This document shows, piece after piece, positions 27,078-36,014 of a DNA stretch of 64,000 bases (its first letter is position 1; each line of letters starts with the position of its first letter). This DNA comes from Clostridium sp. UBA2485 (lineage in GTDB: Bacteria > Bacillota > Clostridia > Clostridiales > Clostridiaceae). The translations under genes and the position numbers were made by a program. The stretch is from the NCBI RefSeq assembly GCF_002341865.1, contig NZ_DDOV01000020.1, forward strand, positions 7,529-71,528. Direction: 5' to 3'. The notes under the pieces are model-generated. The model made no database searches and had not been told where the DNA came from. It saw only the letters and a list, made by a program, of their open reading frames with translations.

Positions 27078-27111
27078 AAAAAATCGTGACAAAGTTACGA
27101 TTTTTTTCTTT
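27078..27111. terminator. Second, bidirectional-type terminator
   Basis: AAAAAATCGT pairs with ACGATTTTTT around 8 bases, with A- and T-runs on either side, so it can work on both strands. There is no minus-strand gene nearby, so it is probably a backup for rpsU-yqeY. Confidence 0.7.
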
Positions 27112-27173
27112 AAAGTAATTTATTCTGATAAGTAATCATAAAATTTAACATATATATTAGCCTTAATTTATAT

Positions 27174-27230
27174 AAGGCATCTTCAAAAAATAAAAAGTCA
27201 GTATGTTAGATTATTTTATTTCAGATACCT
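27174..27230. mobile_element. Deleted copy of the MITE-like element
   Basis: AAGGCATCTTCAAAAAATAA, then AAAAGTCAGTATGTTAGATTA, then a truncated right end ...CAGATACCT matches the left third of the 13,235 element (AAGGCATATTCAAAAAATAA, AACAAGTCAGTATGCTAGACT) and its terminal CCT. About 100 internal bases are missing. It lies just upstream of yqfC. Confidence 0.65.
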
Positions 27231-27254
27231 AAACAAAAATAAGAGGTGATTATT

Positions 27255-27539
27255 TTGAATAATAAATTACAAAATGCCACAGAGCGCTTAGCTAATAAGT
27301 TAGATATTCCTAGAGAAGTAATAATGGACATCCCTAAAATAACAGTAGTATCAAATAATGAAATTACTATAGAAAATCATAAAGGTATTATTTTATTTGA
27401 AAAAGAAATGGTTAAAGTAAAATCTTCAATAGCTGTAATTACAATTTTAGGCGGAAACTTTGAAATTATATTTGTAGGAGGAAGTACAATAGTTTTAACT
27501 GGAAAGTTTAAATCTATTGAATATGGAGAAAATGAATAA
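27255..27539 (+). CDS. yqfC: Sporulation protein YqfC
   Basis: A 94-aa member of the YqfC/YabP family, made in the mother cell during sporulation. The visible pattern is a short N-terminal helix (NATERLANKLDIPREVIMDI) followed by a beta-rich repeat region (ITVVSNNEITIENHKGIILF ... EIIFVGGSTIVLTGKFKSIE) typical of the family. The start is uncertain: TTG 27255 has AGAGGTGA six bases upstream and is preferred, while a GTG at 27246 overlaps that site. It overlaps yqfD by 8 bases. Confidence 0.85.
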   Translation: MNNKLQNATERLANKLDIPREVIMDIPKITVVSNNEITIENHKGIILFEKEMVKVKSSIAVITILGGNFEIIFVGGSTIVLTGKFKSIEYGENE

Positions 27540-28677
27540 TATAAAAAAATATGGTAATGGAATATTAGTTATAGAAGTTCAAAGTTTAAAGCCGGAGAAG
27601 TTCATAAATTTTTTGTGGAGAAATGATGTTGTAATTAAAAATGTTAAAAGAAGAAGTTTAACAAACTACACTATGGAAATAAGTTTAAAAGATTATAATG
27701 CTGTTTTAGAAGGAGCAGCAAAGACTAATAGTAGAATTAAAGTTTTAAAGAGAAAGGGAGTTACTTTTAAGCTTTTAAAACTTAAAAGAAGAAAAACTTT
27801 AGTAATAACTTTAATATTATTTATAGGTATTTTATATTATCTAAGTAGTTTTATATGGAAGGTAGAGATAATTACAGATAAGTATTTATCGCCTTTTGAA
27901 ATAAGAATGTTACTTAAATCTTATGGAATAGATAGGGGAACATTTAAAAAAGATTTTGATGTATATAAATTAGAAGAAAAAATTATAGAAGACAATGATG
28001 AAGTAATGTGGGTTAAAGCTAGGATAGAGGGCTCTAAATTAATGGTACAAGTGGCAGAACGACAAGCCCCTCCTAAAATTAGAGAACATAAAACTACAGG
28101 AAATATTGTAGCTTCTAAAGATGGTGAAGTGGATAGAATATTCTCAACAGCAGGCACGACTATAGTTGAACCAGGTAAAATTGTAAAACAAGGAGATTTA
28201 TTAATAAAATCGGAGCAAGGCAAAGAAGGAAAAGAATATAATGTTAAAGCGGAAGGTACCGTATATGCTAAGACTTTTTATGAAGAAAGTAAAGAAGTAC
28301 CTGAATATACATTAAAAAGAGAAAGAACTGGCAAGGTGTCGAAAAGCTATTATATAAAATTTAAGGATAAAAAATTTTATATAAGAAATGGCTTAAAGGA
28401 CTTTGAAAATTATGATAAAATAGACAATAACAAGGGAATTATAAAAACTGAAACTTATTATGAGATAGTGGAAGAGAAAGTACCAACTGATGTAGATGAA
28501 GTGGTAAAAGAACTAAATAGAAATATAATTTTAAATCTTGATAAATCCGTAAGTATATTAGAAGTAATACCTGAGATTAAAAAAATGGAAGATAATTATG
28601 TAGTGAACTTATTAGTAATAGCAGAAGAAAATATTGCTATTGAAGAAATTGCTGATAAAGAAGAAGTTTTAGAGTAG
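27532..28677 (+). CDS. yqfD: Sporulation protein YqfD
   Basis: A 381-aa membrane protein of the YqfD (spore_YqfD) family. A cytoplasmic N-terminal beta domain (about 1-85) is followed by one TM helix (about 86-103, LVITLILFIGILYYLSSFIW) and a long extracytoplasmic region with a POTRA-like start (VEIITDKYLSPFEIRMLLKS). It contains WVKARIEGSKLMVQVAERQA and GEVDRIFSTAGTTIVEPGK. ATG 27532 follows GGAG closely and overlaps the yqfC stop; a TTG at 27517 is also in frame. yqfC-yqfD-pgpH-ybeY is a conserved run. Confidence 0.93.
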   Translation: MNNIKKYGNGILVIEVQSLKPEKFINFLWRNDVVIKNVKRRSLTNYTMEISLKDYNAVLEGAAKTNSRIKVLKRKGVTFKLLKLKRRKTLVITLILFIGILYYLSSFIWKVEIITDKYLSPFEIRMLLKSYGIDRGTFKKDFDVYKLEEKIIEDNDEVMWVKARIEGSKLMVQVAERQAPPKIREHKTTGNIVASKDGEVDRIFSTAGTTIVEPGKIVKQGDLLIKSEQGKEGKEYNVKAEGTVYAKTFYEESKEVPEYTLKRERTGKVSKSYYIKFKDKKFYIRNGLKDFENYDKIDNNKGIIKTETYYEIVEEKVPTDVDEVVKELNRNIILNLDKSVSILEVIPEIKKMEDNYVVNLLVIAEENIAIEEIADKEEVLE

Positions 28678-28713
28678 ATTTTTAGAAACTAGAGAAAAGA
28701 AAGTTGGGATGTA

Positions 28714-30825
28714 ATGAAATATTCTAAGAAGAATAAAAGAGTTAAGCTACCTAAATTGTCTCAGAGAGGTATCTTTGTTGTTACTACTTTAATAATTTAT
28801 TTTATACTTAGCACTTCAATGATTACAGAAACTTATGACTTAGAAGTGGGAGATATAGCTAAGAGTGATATAAAAGCACCTAAAGATATTCAAGATCAGA
28901 TCTCCACGGAAAGGCTTATTGAAGACTCTGTAAAACATATTCAAGATGTATATACCTATGATGTAAACATAAGCAAAGTAGCAGTAAAAAATATTGAAGA
29001 TTTATTTGAAACTGTAGTTAAAATTAACAAGCAATATTCTCTGAGTACAGTATCGGAAGCTAATAAGGCCAATATGGAAGAAAAAAGACTTCAAGAGCTA
29101 AAAAAATCATCAAAAATTTCTAATTTATCTGACGAAAATTACGCCGCTTTACTTTCTTTAGATGAAAAACAACTGGATGAATTAAAAACTTTTTTAATAA
29201 GTACAACTAATAAAATTTTTGATGAAGTAACTATACATGAAAATAGGCCTGAGGATATAGTTTTGGCACAAGGAGTAATAACTACAAAATTTAACAATTC
29301 AAGATTTCCTAAGAATGTTAAGGAATTAGGAATGGCCATAGGATATTCGCAAGTCAAGCCAAATTTTTTTATTGACTATGATAAAACAGAAGATCTAAAA
29401 GAGGAAGCTAAAAAAGCAGTAAAGCCTGTTATAATAAAAAAAGACCAAATCATTGTAAAAGAGGGTGAACCGGTAACAGGTGCTCAAATTGAAGTGCTAA
29501 AAGAATTAGGGTTATTAAATAAAGACAAGTCTTTAAGATTAAATTTTCATATAAGTTTACTTATATTATTGCTTTCTGTAACATTAATACAGTGGTATTA
29601 TCTAAAATGGAATTGTAAAGAAATTTATAAAAAGTCTAATAAAGTAATGCTTATAAATATTCTTACTTGTATTTCTTTAATACTTGCAAGGACTTTATAT
29701 ATTATATCACCTTATTTAATTCCATTTGCATGTGTACCTATATTATTGTCTATATTAGTTGATGATAAGGTATCTATGACAATTAATGTTTTAAATGCAA
29801 TATTAATAAGTATCATTGTACGATTCAATGTAGAAATAACTATTATTGCGGTTATAAACTCTGTAGCCGCTCCTATTATATTAAAAAAAGTGCAGCAGAG
29901 AAATGATATTTTATATTCATGTATTTATATAGCGGCATTAAATTTTATATTTACATTAACTATAGGATATGCGCTAAGCAATCATATATCAGAGATAATA
30001 GTAAAAGCAACAATAACTGCAATGTCTAGTATTATTTCAGGAATATTAGCTATAGGAATGTTACCATTTTTAGAAAATATTTTTGACATAGTAACTAACA
30101 TTAAATTATTAGAACTTGCAAATCCAAATCATCCGCTTCTAAAAAGATTACTTATGGAGGCACCAGGAACATATCACCACAGTGTACTTGTGGCAAATTT
30201 AGCTGAAATGGCAGCAGAAGCAGTTGGAGCGAATGCAGTACTAGCTAGGGTATCTGCGTACTATCATGATGTAGGTAAAATTGAAAGACCATACTATTTT
30301 AAGGAAAATCAATTTAGTGGAGATAATCCTCATGACAAAATTTCTCCAAGACTCAGTGCTTTAATTATAACTTCTCATGTTAATGATGGAATAAAGTTAG
30401 CTAAGAGTTATAAACTACCTACTGCTATACAAGATGTTATAGCGCAGCATCATGGGGATTCACTAGTTAAATATTTTTATATAACTATGAAAAATCAAAG
30501 TTCAAATCCTGATGAGGTACATGAGGAAGATTATAAATATAAAGGACCAGTACCAATAAGTAAGGAAGCTGCTATTGTGATGTTAGCAGATGGAGTTGAA
30601 GCTTCTGTAAGATCAATACCAAATCCTACAAAAGAAAAAATAGAACAAATGGTGGATAATATATTTAAAGGAAGGTTAGCAGAAAATCAATTAAATGATT
30701 GTGATCTAACCTTTAAGGAACTTCAAAAAATTAAAGAATCATTTTTAAAGGTATTAAAAGGGATTTATCATGAAAGAATTGAATATCCACTAGAGAAATT
30801 AAAGTTAGAAGAAAAGAAGGAGTAA
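28714..30825 (+). CDS. pgpH: 7TM-HD phosphodiesterase PgpH (cyclic-di-AMP hydrolase)
   Basis: A 703-aa membrane enzyme; family members hydrolyse c-di-AMP to pApA. One N-terminal TM helix precedes an extracytoplasmic 7TMR-HDED sensor (about 45-285), followed by seven TM helices (about 290-460) and a cytoplasmic HD domain. Metal ligands are visible in GTYHHSVLVANLAEMAAEAV, VSAYYHDVGKIERPYYF, ITSHVNDG, AQHHGDSLVKYFY and MLADGVEAS. The start follows AAGTTGGGATG weakly. It precedes ybeY by 3 bases, so both are cotranscribed. Confidence 0.95.
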   Translation: MKYSKKNKRVKLPKLSQRGIFVVTTLIIYFILSTSMITETYDLEVGDIAKSDIKAPKDIQDQISTERLIEDSVKHIQDVYTYDVNISKVAVKNIEDLFETVVKINKQYSLSTVSEANKANMEEKRLQELKKSSKISNLSDENYAALLSLDEKQLDELKTFLISTTNKIFDEVTIHENRPEDIVLAQGVITTKFNNSRFPKNVKELGMAIGYSQVKPNFFIDYDKTEDLKEEAKKAVKPVIIKKDQIIVKEGEPVTGAQIEVLKELGLLNKDKSLRLNFHISLLILLLSVTLIQWYYLKWNCKEIYKKSNKVMLINILTCISLILARTLYIISPYLIPFACVPILLSILVDDKVSMTINVLNAILISIIVRFNVEITIIAVINSVAAPIILKKVQQRNDILYSCIYIAALNFIFTLTIGYALSNHISEIIVKATITAMSSIISGILAIGMLPFLENIFDIVTNIKLLELANPNHPLLKRLLMEAPGTYHHSVLVANLAEMAAEAVGANAVLARVSAYYHDVGKIERPYYFKENQFSGDNPHDKISPRLSALIITSHVNDGIKLAKSYKLPTAIQDVIAQHHGDSLVKYFYITMKNQSSNPDEVHEEDYKYKGPVPISKEAAIVMLADGVEASVRSIPNPTKEKIEQMVDNIFKGRLAENQLNDCDLTFKELQKIKESFLKVLKGIYHERIEYPLEKLKLEEKKE

Positions 30826-30828
30826 TAA

Positions 30829-31335
30829 ATGATATTTTTAGATAATAGACAAGATAAAATTGAAATGACAGAAGAACTAGAGAATAAAATAGAAGACATA
30901 ATTGAATATACATTAAAGGAAGAGGAAGTTAGCATTCCTTTTGAAATAAGTATTATTTTTATAGATAATGAAGAAATTAGAAAAATTAATAAGGAGCAAA
31001 GAGACATAGATAAAGCTACGGATGTATTATCTTTTCCAATGCTTGATTACGAAGATGGAAAAATCTTTAAGGAAATGTATTTAAACTACGAATTTGATTT
31101 TTGTGATTTAAATGAAGGCAACTTAGTATTAGGAGATATGGCACTATCTCTTGAAAAGGCTGCAGAACAGGCAGATGAATATGGCCATTCCTTTATAAGA
31201 GAAGTTATGTATCTAGTAGTACATTCTATATTGCATTTATTAGGATATGACCATATGGAGGAAAAAGATAAAGTTTTAATGCGTAAAAGAGAAGAGGAAA
31301 TACTGAATAAGTTTAATATTAATCGTCTGAAATAA
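30829..31335 (+). CDS. ybeY: Endoribonuclease YbeY
   Basis: A 168-aa zinc-dependent ribonuclease used in 16S rRNA 3'-end maturation and ribosome quality control. It has the UPF0054 signature [11 protein letters not shown] (H-x3-H-x5-H zinc ligands) and the upstream [15 protein letters not shown] and [20 protein letters not shown] blocks. AAGAAGGAG precedes ATG 30829, three bases after the pgpH stop. Essential or near-essential in many bacteria; era, a ribosome assembly GTPase, lies downstream. Confidence 0.96.
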   Translation: MIFLDNRQDKIEMTEELENKIEDIIEYTLKEEEVSIPFEISIIFIDNEEIRKINKEQRDIDKATDVLSFPMLDYEDGKIFKEMYLNYEFDFCDLNEGNLVLGDMALSLEKAAEQADEYGHSFIREVMYLVVHSILHLLGYDHMEEKDKVLMRKREEEILNKFNINRLK

Positions 31336-31516
31336 AATAATGACAAATAGGTTAATATACTGAATAGTCACTTTAGAAAATTTAACTTATACATTATTTT
31401 AATTTTCACACAAAAATTTTTCTTCAAAAATGTAAATAATTATTGTCAATTGAATAAAGCAATTTATTGACATGTGGGTTTATCTACATGTCATAATTTT
31501 TAAGGTGGTATTGAAA

Positions 31517-32215
31517 ATGAGAGTCAAGAAATTAGTAGATAGCTTTAATTATGCAATTGAGGGAATAATACATACTATAAGGACTCAAAGAAATATGAGA
31601 ATACATATGATAGTATCTATTTTAGTACTATGCTTATGTTTCTTTTATGACCTAACTAAAATTGAACTTTTAATAACTACGATAACAATAACCATGGTTA
31701 TTGTTGCAGAAATGATTAATACTGCAGTAGAATGTGCTATAGACGCTACTACTAACTATTATCATCCATTAGCTAAAATAGCTAAAAATGTTGCAGCTGG
31801 TGCAGTTTTAATTACTGCATTTAATTCTGTATTAGTGGGGTATATAATATTTTGGGATAGATTAATGCCTTTTACTATAAATATTCTTTTTAAAATAAGA
31901 AATTCTGATCCGCATATGATATTTTTAATGTTAGTAATTGTAAGTATTGCAACTTTGGTTGTTAAAGCTATTTATGATGAAGGTACACCGTTAAAAGGAG
32001 GGATGCCTAGTGGACATAGTGCTATAGCCTTTTCTATAGCAACAACCATAACTCTACTAACAAATGAACCATTAATTATGATATTGTCGTACTTATTAGC
32101 AATTATTGTAGCACAAAGTAGAGTAGATTCTCAGATACACTCCATATTGGAAGTATTATTTGGAGCTGCCTTTGGATGTTTTTTGACATTGCTTTTATAT
32201 CAATTTTTAGGATAA
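31517..32215 (+). CDS. Diacylglycerol/undecaprenol kinase fused to a PAP2 phosphatase
   Basis: A 232-aa polytopic protein. Residues 1-115 are a DgkA-type lipid kinase (SFNYAIEGIIHTIRTQRNMR, EMINTAVECAIDATTNYYHP with the catalytic Glu). Residues 120-232 add a PAP2-like phosphatase half with KGGMPSGHSAIAFSIATTIT and QSRVDSQIHSILEVLFGAAF. Stand-alone DgkA is about 125 aa, so this is a real fusion of lipid kinase and phosphatase modules, expected to act on undecaprenol and its phosphates in cell-wall lipid recycling. ATG 31517 follows AAGGTGG; the earlier GTG at 31472 lacks a ribosome site. Confidence 0.9.
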   Translation: MRVKKLVDSFNYAIEGIIHTIRTQRNMRIHMIVSILVLCLCFFYDLTKIELLITTITITMVIVAEMINTAVECAIDATTNYYHPLAKIAKNVAAGAVLITAFNSVLVGYIIFWDRLMPFTINILFKIRNSDPHMIFLMLVIVSIATLVVKAIYDEGTPLKGGMPSGHSAIAFSIATTITLLTNEPLIMILSYLLAIIVAQSRVDSQIHSILEVLFGAAFGCFLTLLLYQFLG

Positions 32216-32228
32216 GTTTATTAAAAAG

Positions 32229-32256
32229 TTGAAATTATATCATATAGTGGTATAAT
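32229..32256 (+). promoter_or_regulatory. Promoter upstream of cdd-era-recO
   Basis: TTGAAA (32229-32234), 16-base spacer, TATAAT (32251-32256), about 50 bases before cdd. Confidence 0.7.
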
Positions 32257-32308
32257 TTATGTACATTTATTTGGAGATTAATATTTTTATTTATTTTGGA
32301 GGTAGTCC

Positions 32309-32707
32309 ATGGAATATAAAGAATTAGTAAAAACAGCAATTAAAGCAAGAGAAAAAGCGTATGTACCATATTCAAAATTTAAGGTAGGAGCAGCAGTTAT
32401 AACAGAAGATGGTTCAGTTTATGAAGGATGTAATATAGAAAATGCATCTTATGGTGCAACTAATTGTGCAGAAAGAACAGCTATATTTAAGGCTGTATCT
32501 GAAGGTCACAGAGAAATAAAGGTCATAGCAGTTGTAGGTGATATGTCCACCTTTACAACTCCTTGTGGCATATGTAGACAGGTAATAGCTGAATTTGCTT
32601 CTAAAGATTTAAAAATAATTATAATTAAAAATGAAGATGAATATGTGGTGAAAAACTTAGAAGATATATTACCAGGAGCATTTACTAAAGAGGATTTGCT
32701 TAAATAG
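32309..32707 (+). CDS. cdd: Cytidine deaminase
   Basis: A 132-aa homotetrameric zinc enzyme converting cytidine and deoxycytidine to uridine forms for pyrimidine salvage. Zinc and catalytic residues are in [20 protein letters not shown] (Cys-Ala-Glu) and [13 protein letters not shown] (PCxxC). The substrate loop [20 protein letters not shown] is intact. TTTGGAGG precedes ATG 32309. It leads a short operon with era 11 bases downstream. Confidence 0.97.
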   Translation: MEYKELVKTAIKAREKAYVPYSKFKVGAAVITEDGSVYEGCNIENASYGATNCAERTAIFKAVSEGHREIKVIAVVGDMSTFTTPCGICRQVIAEFASKDLKIIIIKNEDEYVVKNLEDILPGAFTKEDLLK

Positions 32708-32718
32708 AGGAGGAAATA

Positions 32719-33603
32719 ATGTTTAAATCAGGATTTGTAACAATTATAGGAAGACCCAATGTAGGAAAATCAACATTACTAAATTATATAATGGGAGAGA
32801 AACTTTCCATAGTTTCAAGTAGACCACAAACTACAAGAAACAATATACAAACCATATTGACAAAAGAAGATTCACAAATTGTATTCGTAGATACACCAGG
32901 AATGCATAAGCCAAGACACAAATTGGGAGAATATATGGTTAATGTAGCTAAAGATGCCTTAGGTGAAGTAGATGTTGTTTTATTTATAACCACACCAGGT
33001 GAAGAAATGAATAAAGGAGATATCCACATATTAGAGCAGCTTAAAGAATGTGATGTACCTGTATTCTTATTAGTAAATAAAATAGATGAAAATCCAAATG
33101 AAAGAGTAGCAAAAACTATAGCAGAATATGCTGAGTATTTTAAATTTGAAGAAGTAGTACCTATCTCTGCAATTAATGGCAAGAATGTCGATAAGGTTAA
33201 TGAGCTTGTAGTTAATTATCTTCCAGAGGGGCCTAAATATTATCCAGAGGATATGATAACAGATCAACAAGAAAGATTCATTGTAACAGAAATTATAAGA
33301 GAAAAAGCATTAAGGTTATTATCTCAAGAAGTACCACATGGTATAGCTGTAGAAATTATTTCTATGAAGAAGGATGAGAAAGATAGATACCATATTGATG
33401 CTAATATGTTATGTGAAAAAGATTCTCATAAGGGAATTATCATAGGTAAAAATGGCAGTATGTTAAAAAAGATTTCTACTTATTCAAGACAGGATATAGA
33501 AAAGTTCTTTGATAATCAGGTAGTACTAAAGCTATGGGTTAAGGTTAAAAAAGATTGGAGAGATAGCCCAATGATGCTTAAGGAGCTAGGATATAAAAAG
33601 TAG
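32719..33603 (+). CDS. era: GTPase Era
   Basis: A 294-aa GTPase that binds the 3' end of 16S rRNA and licenses 30S assembly. G1 is [12 protein letters not shown], then [34 protein letters not shown] and SAING. The C-terminal KH domain has [29 protein letters not shown] precedes ATG 32719. Placed between cdd and recO, the classical Firmicute order. Confidence 0.98.
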   Translation: MFKSGFVTIIGRPNVGKSTLLNYIMGEKLSIVSSRPQTTRNNIQTILTKEDSQIVFVDTPGMHKPRHKLGEYMVNVAKDALGEVDVVLFITTPGEEMNKGDIHILEQLKECDVPVFLLVNKIDENPNERVAKTIAEYAEYFKFEEVVPISAINGKNVDKVNELVVNYLPEGPKYYPEDMITDQQERFIVTEIIREKALRLLSQEVPHGIAVEIISMKKDEKDRYHIDANMLCEKDSHKGIIIGKNGSMLKKISTYSRQDIEKFFDNQVVLKLWVKVKKDWRDSPMMLKELGYKK

Positions 33604-33620
33604 AGCTTGGAGTTGATTAA

Positions 33621-34379
33621 TTGAGCATAATTAAGACTAGAGCAGTAGTAATAAAAACGCAAGATTATAAAGAAAATGATAAACTAGTTTGGCTTTTTAG
33701 TGAAGAACTAGGAAAAATATCTGTTATAGCAAAAGGGGCAAGGAAAAGTAAAAGTAAACTTATGTCTTCTACTTTACCTTTTTGTTATGGAGAATATGTA
33801 GTATTTAAAGGAAGAAATCTATATACCTTAAATGAAGCAAAGATAATAGACTCATTTCAACAGATGCTAACAGATTTTGAAATATTAATTTATGGATCTT
33901 ATTTTAATGAACTTATTGATATTGCCTGTGAAGAAGAAAATTACGGTACGCTATTTAAAGACTTCGTAACTTCTTTTTATCTTATTAAAAATAGTGTAGC
34001 AGATTTGGAAATACTAACTAGAACTTTTGAACTAAAATTACTAAGAGCCACAGGATACGGATTAAATTTGGAACAATGTAGTATTTGTGATAGAAAAATT
34101 AAAAGTTCTAATTATTTATCCTTTCAATATTATGGTATGGTTTGTAATGAATGTGAAAAAGCGTATGGTATTCACATTACTGCATTGGCTTATAATATAT
34201 TAAAATTTTTAAATTCTATAGAACTTGAAAAAGTTCCGAGAGTTACTATAAATGAAGAGGCGAAAAAGGAGCTAAATAAAATTTTAAGCTCTATTATAAA
34301 CGCTAATTATACAAGAAAGCCAAAAAGTCTTTTAATGTTAAAGCATTTTGATTACATTGAAGAAAAAATCCAAAAATAA
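33621..34379 (+). CDS. recO: DNA repair protein RecO
   Basis: A 252-aa mediator that loads RecA on SSB-coated DNA with RecR. The N-terminal OB fold starts IIKTRAVVIKTQDYKENDKL, with GARKSKSKLM; the helical domain carries a zinc site CSICDRK...CNECEKAYG. It begins with TTG at 33621, eight bases after GGAG; no ATG is available in position. It follows era by 17 bases and precedes the DUF4342 gene by 21. Confidence 0.96.
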   Translation: MSIIKTRAVVIKTQDYKENDKLVWLFSEELGKISVIAKGARKSKSKLMSSTLPFCYGEYVVFKGRNLYTLNEAKIIDSFQQMLTDFEILIYGSYFNELIDIACEEENYGTLFKDFVTSFYLIKNSVADLEILTRTFELKLLRATGYGLNLEQCSICDRKIKSSNYLSFQYYGMVCNECEKAYGIHITALAYNILKFLNSIELEKVPRVTINEEAKKELNKILSSIINANYTRKPKSLLMLKHFDYIEEKIQK

Positions 34380-34400
34380 TAAAGAAGGCAGGTATAAAAA

Positions 34401-34952
34401 ATGAGTGAAATAACTTTAGAAAAAATAGATATGCTAAGAGAACGTGTTAACATTACTTATAGCGAAGCAAAAAGAGTACTAGAATTATGTAATGGAGATG
34501 TTTTAGAGGCTTTAGTTTATATTGAAGAAGAAAAAAAGAAAAAGAAAAGTGAAAGCTATACTTTTTTAGATAAAGATGAAATTATTGAGTATATTAAATC
34601 TTTAATAGAAAAAGGAAATGCTACAAGAATTACTATTAAGAAAAATAATAAAATAGTTTTTGATATTCCTTTAAATGGGGCATTAGCTGTAGGTGCAGTT
34701 TCAGTGATCTATCCTAAATTATTAGCAGTTTTGGCTGCAACAGCATTAATTAGTAGAGTAACTATTGAAGTAACAAAAACTGACGGAACAGTAGAAGTTA
34801 TAAATAAAATGATGAAAAATGTGATGGATGATGCAAGGGATATAGCGACAGATGTTACTTCGGATTTAAAAGAAAAAATAAATAAATCCTTTGGCAAAGA
34901 CAATAATATTCATGAAACAAACTTTTCTTATAGAGTAAAATTTGATGATTAA
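34401..34952 (+). CDS. DUF4342 domain protein with UBA-like N-terminus
   Basis: A 183-aa protein. Residues 1-42 form an EF-Ts-like UBA helix bundle (TYSEAKRVLELCNGDVLEALVY). Residues about 55-135 form the DUF4342 part, with IEKGNATRITIKKNNKIVFD and a hydrophobic segment AVGAVSVIYPKLLAVLAATA. A Lys/Asp-rich amphipathic tail follows. AAGGCAGG precedes ATG 34401. Last gene of the cdd-era-recO run, closed by a strong terminator. The function of DUF4342 proteins is unknown. Confidence 0.88.
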   Translation: MSEITLEKIDMLRERVNITYSEAKRVLELCNGDVLEALVYIEEEKKKKKSESYTFLDKDEIIEYIKSLIEKGNATRITIKKNNKIVFDIPLNGALAVGAVSVIYPKLLAVLAATALISRVTIEVTKTDGTVEVINKMMKNVMDDARDIATDVTSDLKEKINKSFGKDNNIHETNFSYRVKFDD

Positions 34953-34983
34953 TGAAGATAGACTTCCTATCTTCATTTTTTTG
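34951..34983 (+). terminator. Terminator of the era-recO operon
   Basis: AATGAAGATAG pairs with CTATCTTCATT around a 5-nt loop, followed by a T-run. Confidence 0.9.
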
Positions 34984-35014
34984 TGCTATACTTAATATGA
35001 AAAGTGTAGCACAA
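34981..35014. repeat. 13-bp inverted repeat
   Basis: TTGTGCTATACTT and AAGTGTAGCACAA pair (one wobble) around 8 bases directly after the terminator. It could be a backup stem or a protein-binding site ahead of the CBS regulator. A shorter stem GAAATAG/CTATTTC lies at 35069-35085. Confidence 0.55.
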
Positions 35015-35092
35015 AAGAATTTCGTTCAATTAAAATGCTGAAACAAATAATAAAACAAATGATAAAATGAAATAGGGACTATTTCAGAAAAT

Positions 35093-35121
35093 TTGCACAT
35101 TTCCGAAAAATATGGTAAAAT
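35093..35121 (+). promoter_or_regulatory. Promoter of the CcpN-like regulator-ppdK unit
   Basis: TTGCAC (35093-35098), 17-base spacer, TAAAAT (35116-35121). Confidence 0.65.
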
Positions 35122-35123
35122 AT

Positions 35124-35155
35124 ATTAACTAACAATTGACAAATTATTAGTTAAT
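35124..35155. promoter_or_regulatory. Candidate operator downstream of the promoter
   Basis: ATTAACTAA (35124-35132) and TTAGTTAAT (35147-35155) are perfectly complementary across 14 bases and start 3 bases after the -10, overlapping the expected transcription start. The position fits autorepression by the downstream HTH-CBS protein; this is inference. Confidence 0.45.
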
Positions 35156-35302
35156 TAGAGCAATTTATTGAAATGTAAAAATATTTTATTAAGTATATTA
35201 CTATGATGAAATATTTATAAAATCTTAATTCATCTTACCTTATGTTTAATTTAAAGATAGCATTAAGTTTTTAGAATTTTAAAGCGAAAGAGGGCGAAAA
35301 CA

Positions 35303-35935
35303 ATAGAATTTTCACCAAGACAAGAAGAAATAATAAAATTAGTAAAAGAAAATGAACCAATTACCAGTGAAGCACTAGCAGGAAAATTAGGATTAACTCG
35401 TTCAGCGTTAAGACCAGACTTATCTATTCTTACTATGATTGGTATATTAGAAGCAAGACCTAAAGTTGGATATATATACTCAAAAAAGACCTCACAAGGC
35501 TTTAGTAGTGACTATATAAGAAGTATCAAGGTAAAAGACGTCATGTCAAAACCAGTAGTTGTAACAGAGGACACTACAACTTATAATGCTATTTTAGATT
35601 TATTCTTAAATGATGTAGGCACATTGTTTGTAGTGAATGATGGAAATTTAGTTGGTGCAGCATCTAGAAAGGATTTCATAAAAACAGCAATGGGGACAGC
35701 GGATATACATAAGGTACCTGTTGGTATTATTATGACTAGAATGCCAAATATAATTATAGTTGAAGAAGAAGATACAGCATATCAAGCTGCTAAAAAAATT
35801 ATAGAACATGAAGTTGATTGCTTACCGGTGGTAAGAAAGGAATTTATGAATGGAAAAGAAATTCATAAAATTGTTGGGAAAATTTCAAAAACAAATATAA
35901 CTATGCTTTTTGTAAAAATGGGTGAAGGTAGGTAG
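35303..35935 (+). CDS. HTH-CBS transcriptional regulator (CcpN/YqzB-like), probable ATA start
   Basis: A 210-aa regulator. The N-terminal winged helix (FSPRQEEIIKLVKENEPITS, LGLTRSALRPDLSILTMIG) is followed by two CBS domains (about 70-125 and 130-190, VKDVMSKPVVVTEDTTTYNA and EEDTAYQAAKKIIEHEVDCL), which usually sense adenine nucleotides. The reading frame from ATG 35435 would cut off the HTH. The conserved family start region lies upstream, where AGAGGG is followed 8 bases later by ATA (35303) and no ATG, GTG or TTG exists in frame. CcpN-type proteins control gluconeogenic genes, which suits ppdK 80 bases downstream. Confidence 0.85.
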   Translation: MEFSPRQEEIIKLVKENEPITSEALAGKLGLTRSALRPDLSILTMIGILEARPKVGYIYSKKTSQGFSSDYIRSIKVKDVMSKPVVVTEDTTTYNAILDLFLNDVGTLFVVNDGNLVGAASRKDFIKTAMGTADIHKVPVGIIMTRMPNIIIVEEEDTAYQAAKKIIEHEVDCLPVVRKEFMNGKEIHKIVGKISKTNITMLFVKMGEGR

Positions 35936-36014
35936 AGGAAATTAAAAAAATATTTAAAATATAATTAATTTTCCGCCTATTTAGCTATATATTTTGTTTT
36001 AAGGGGTTGTTAAG

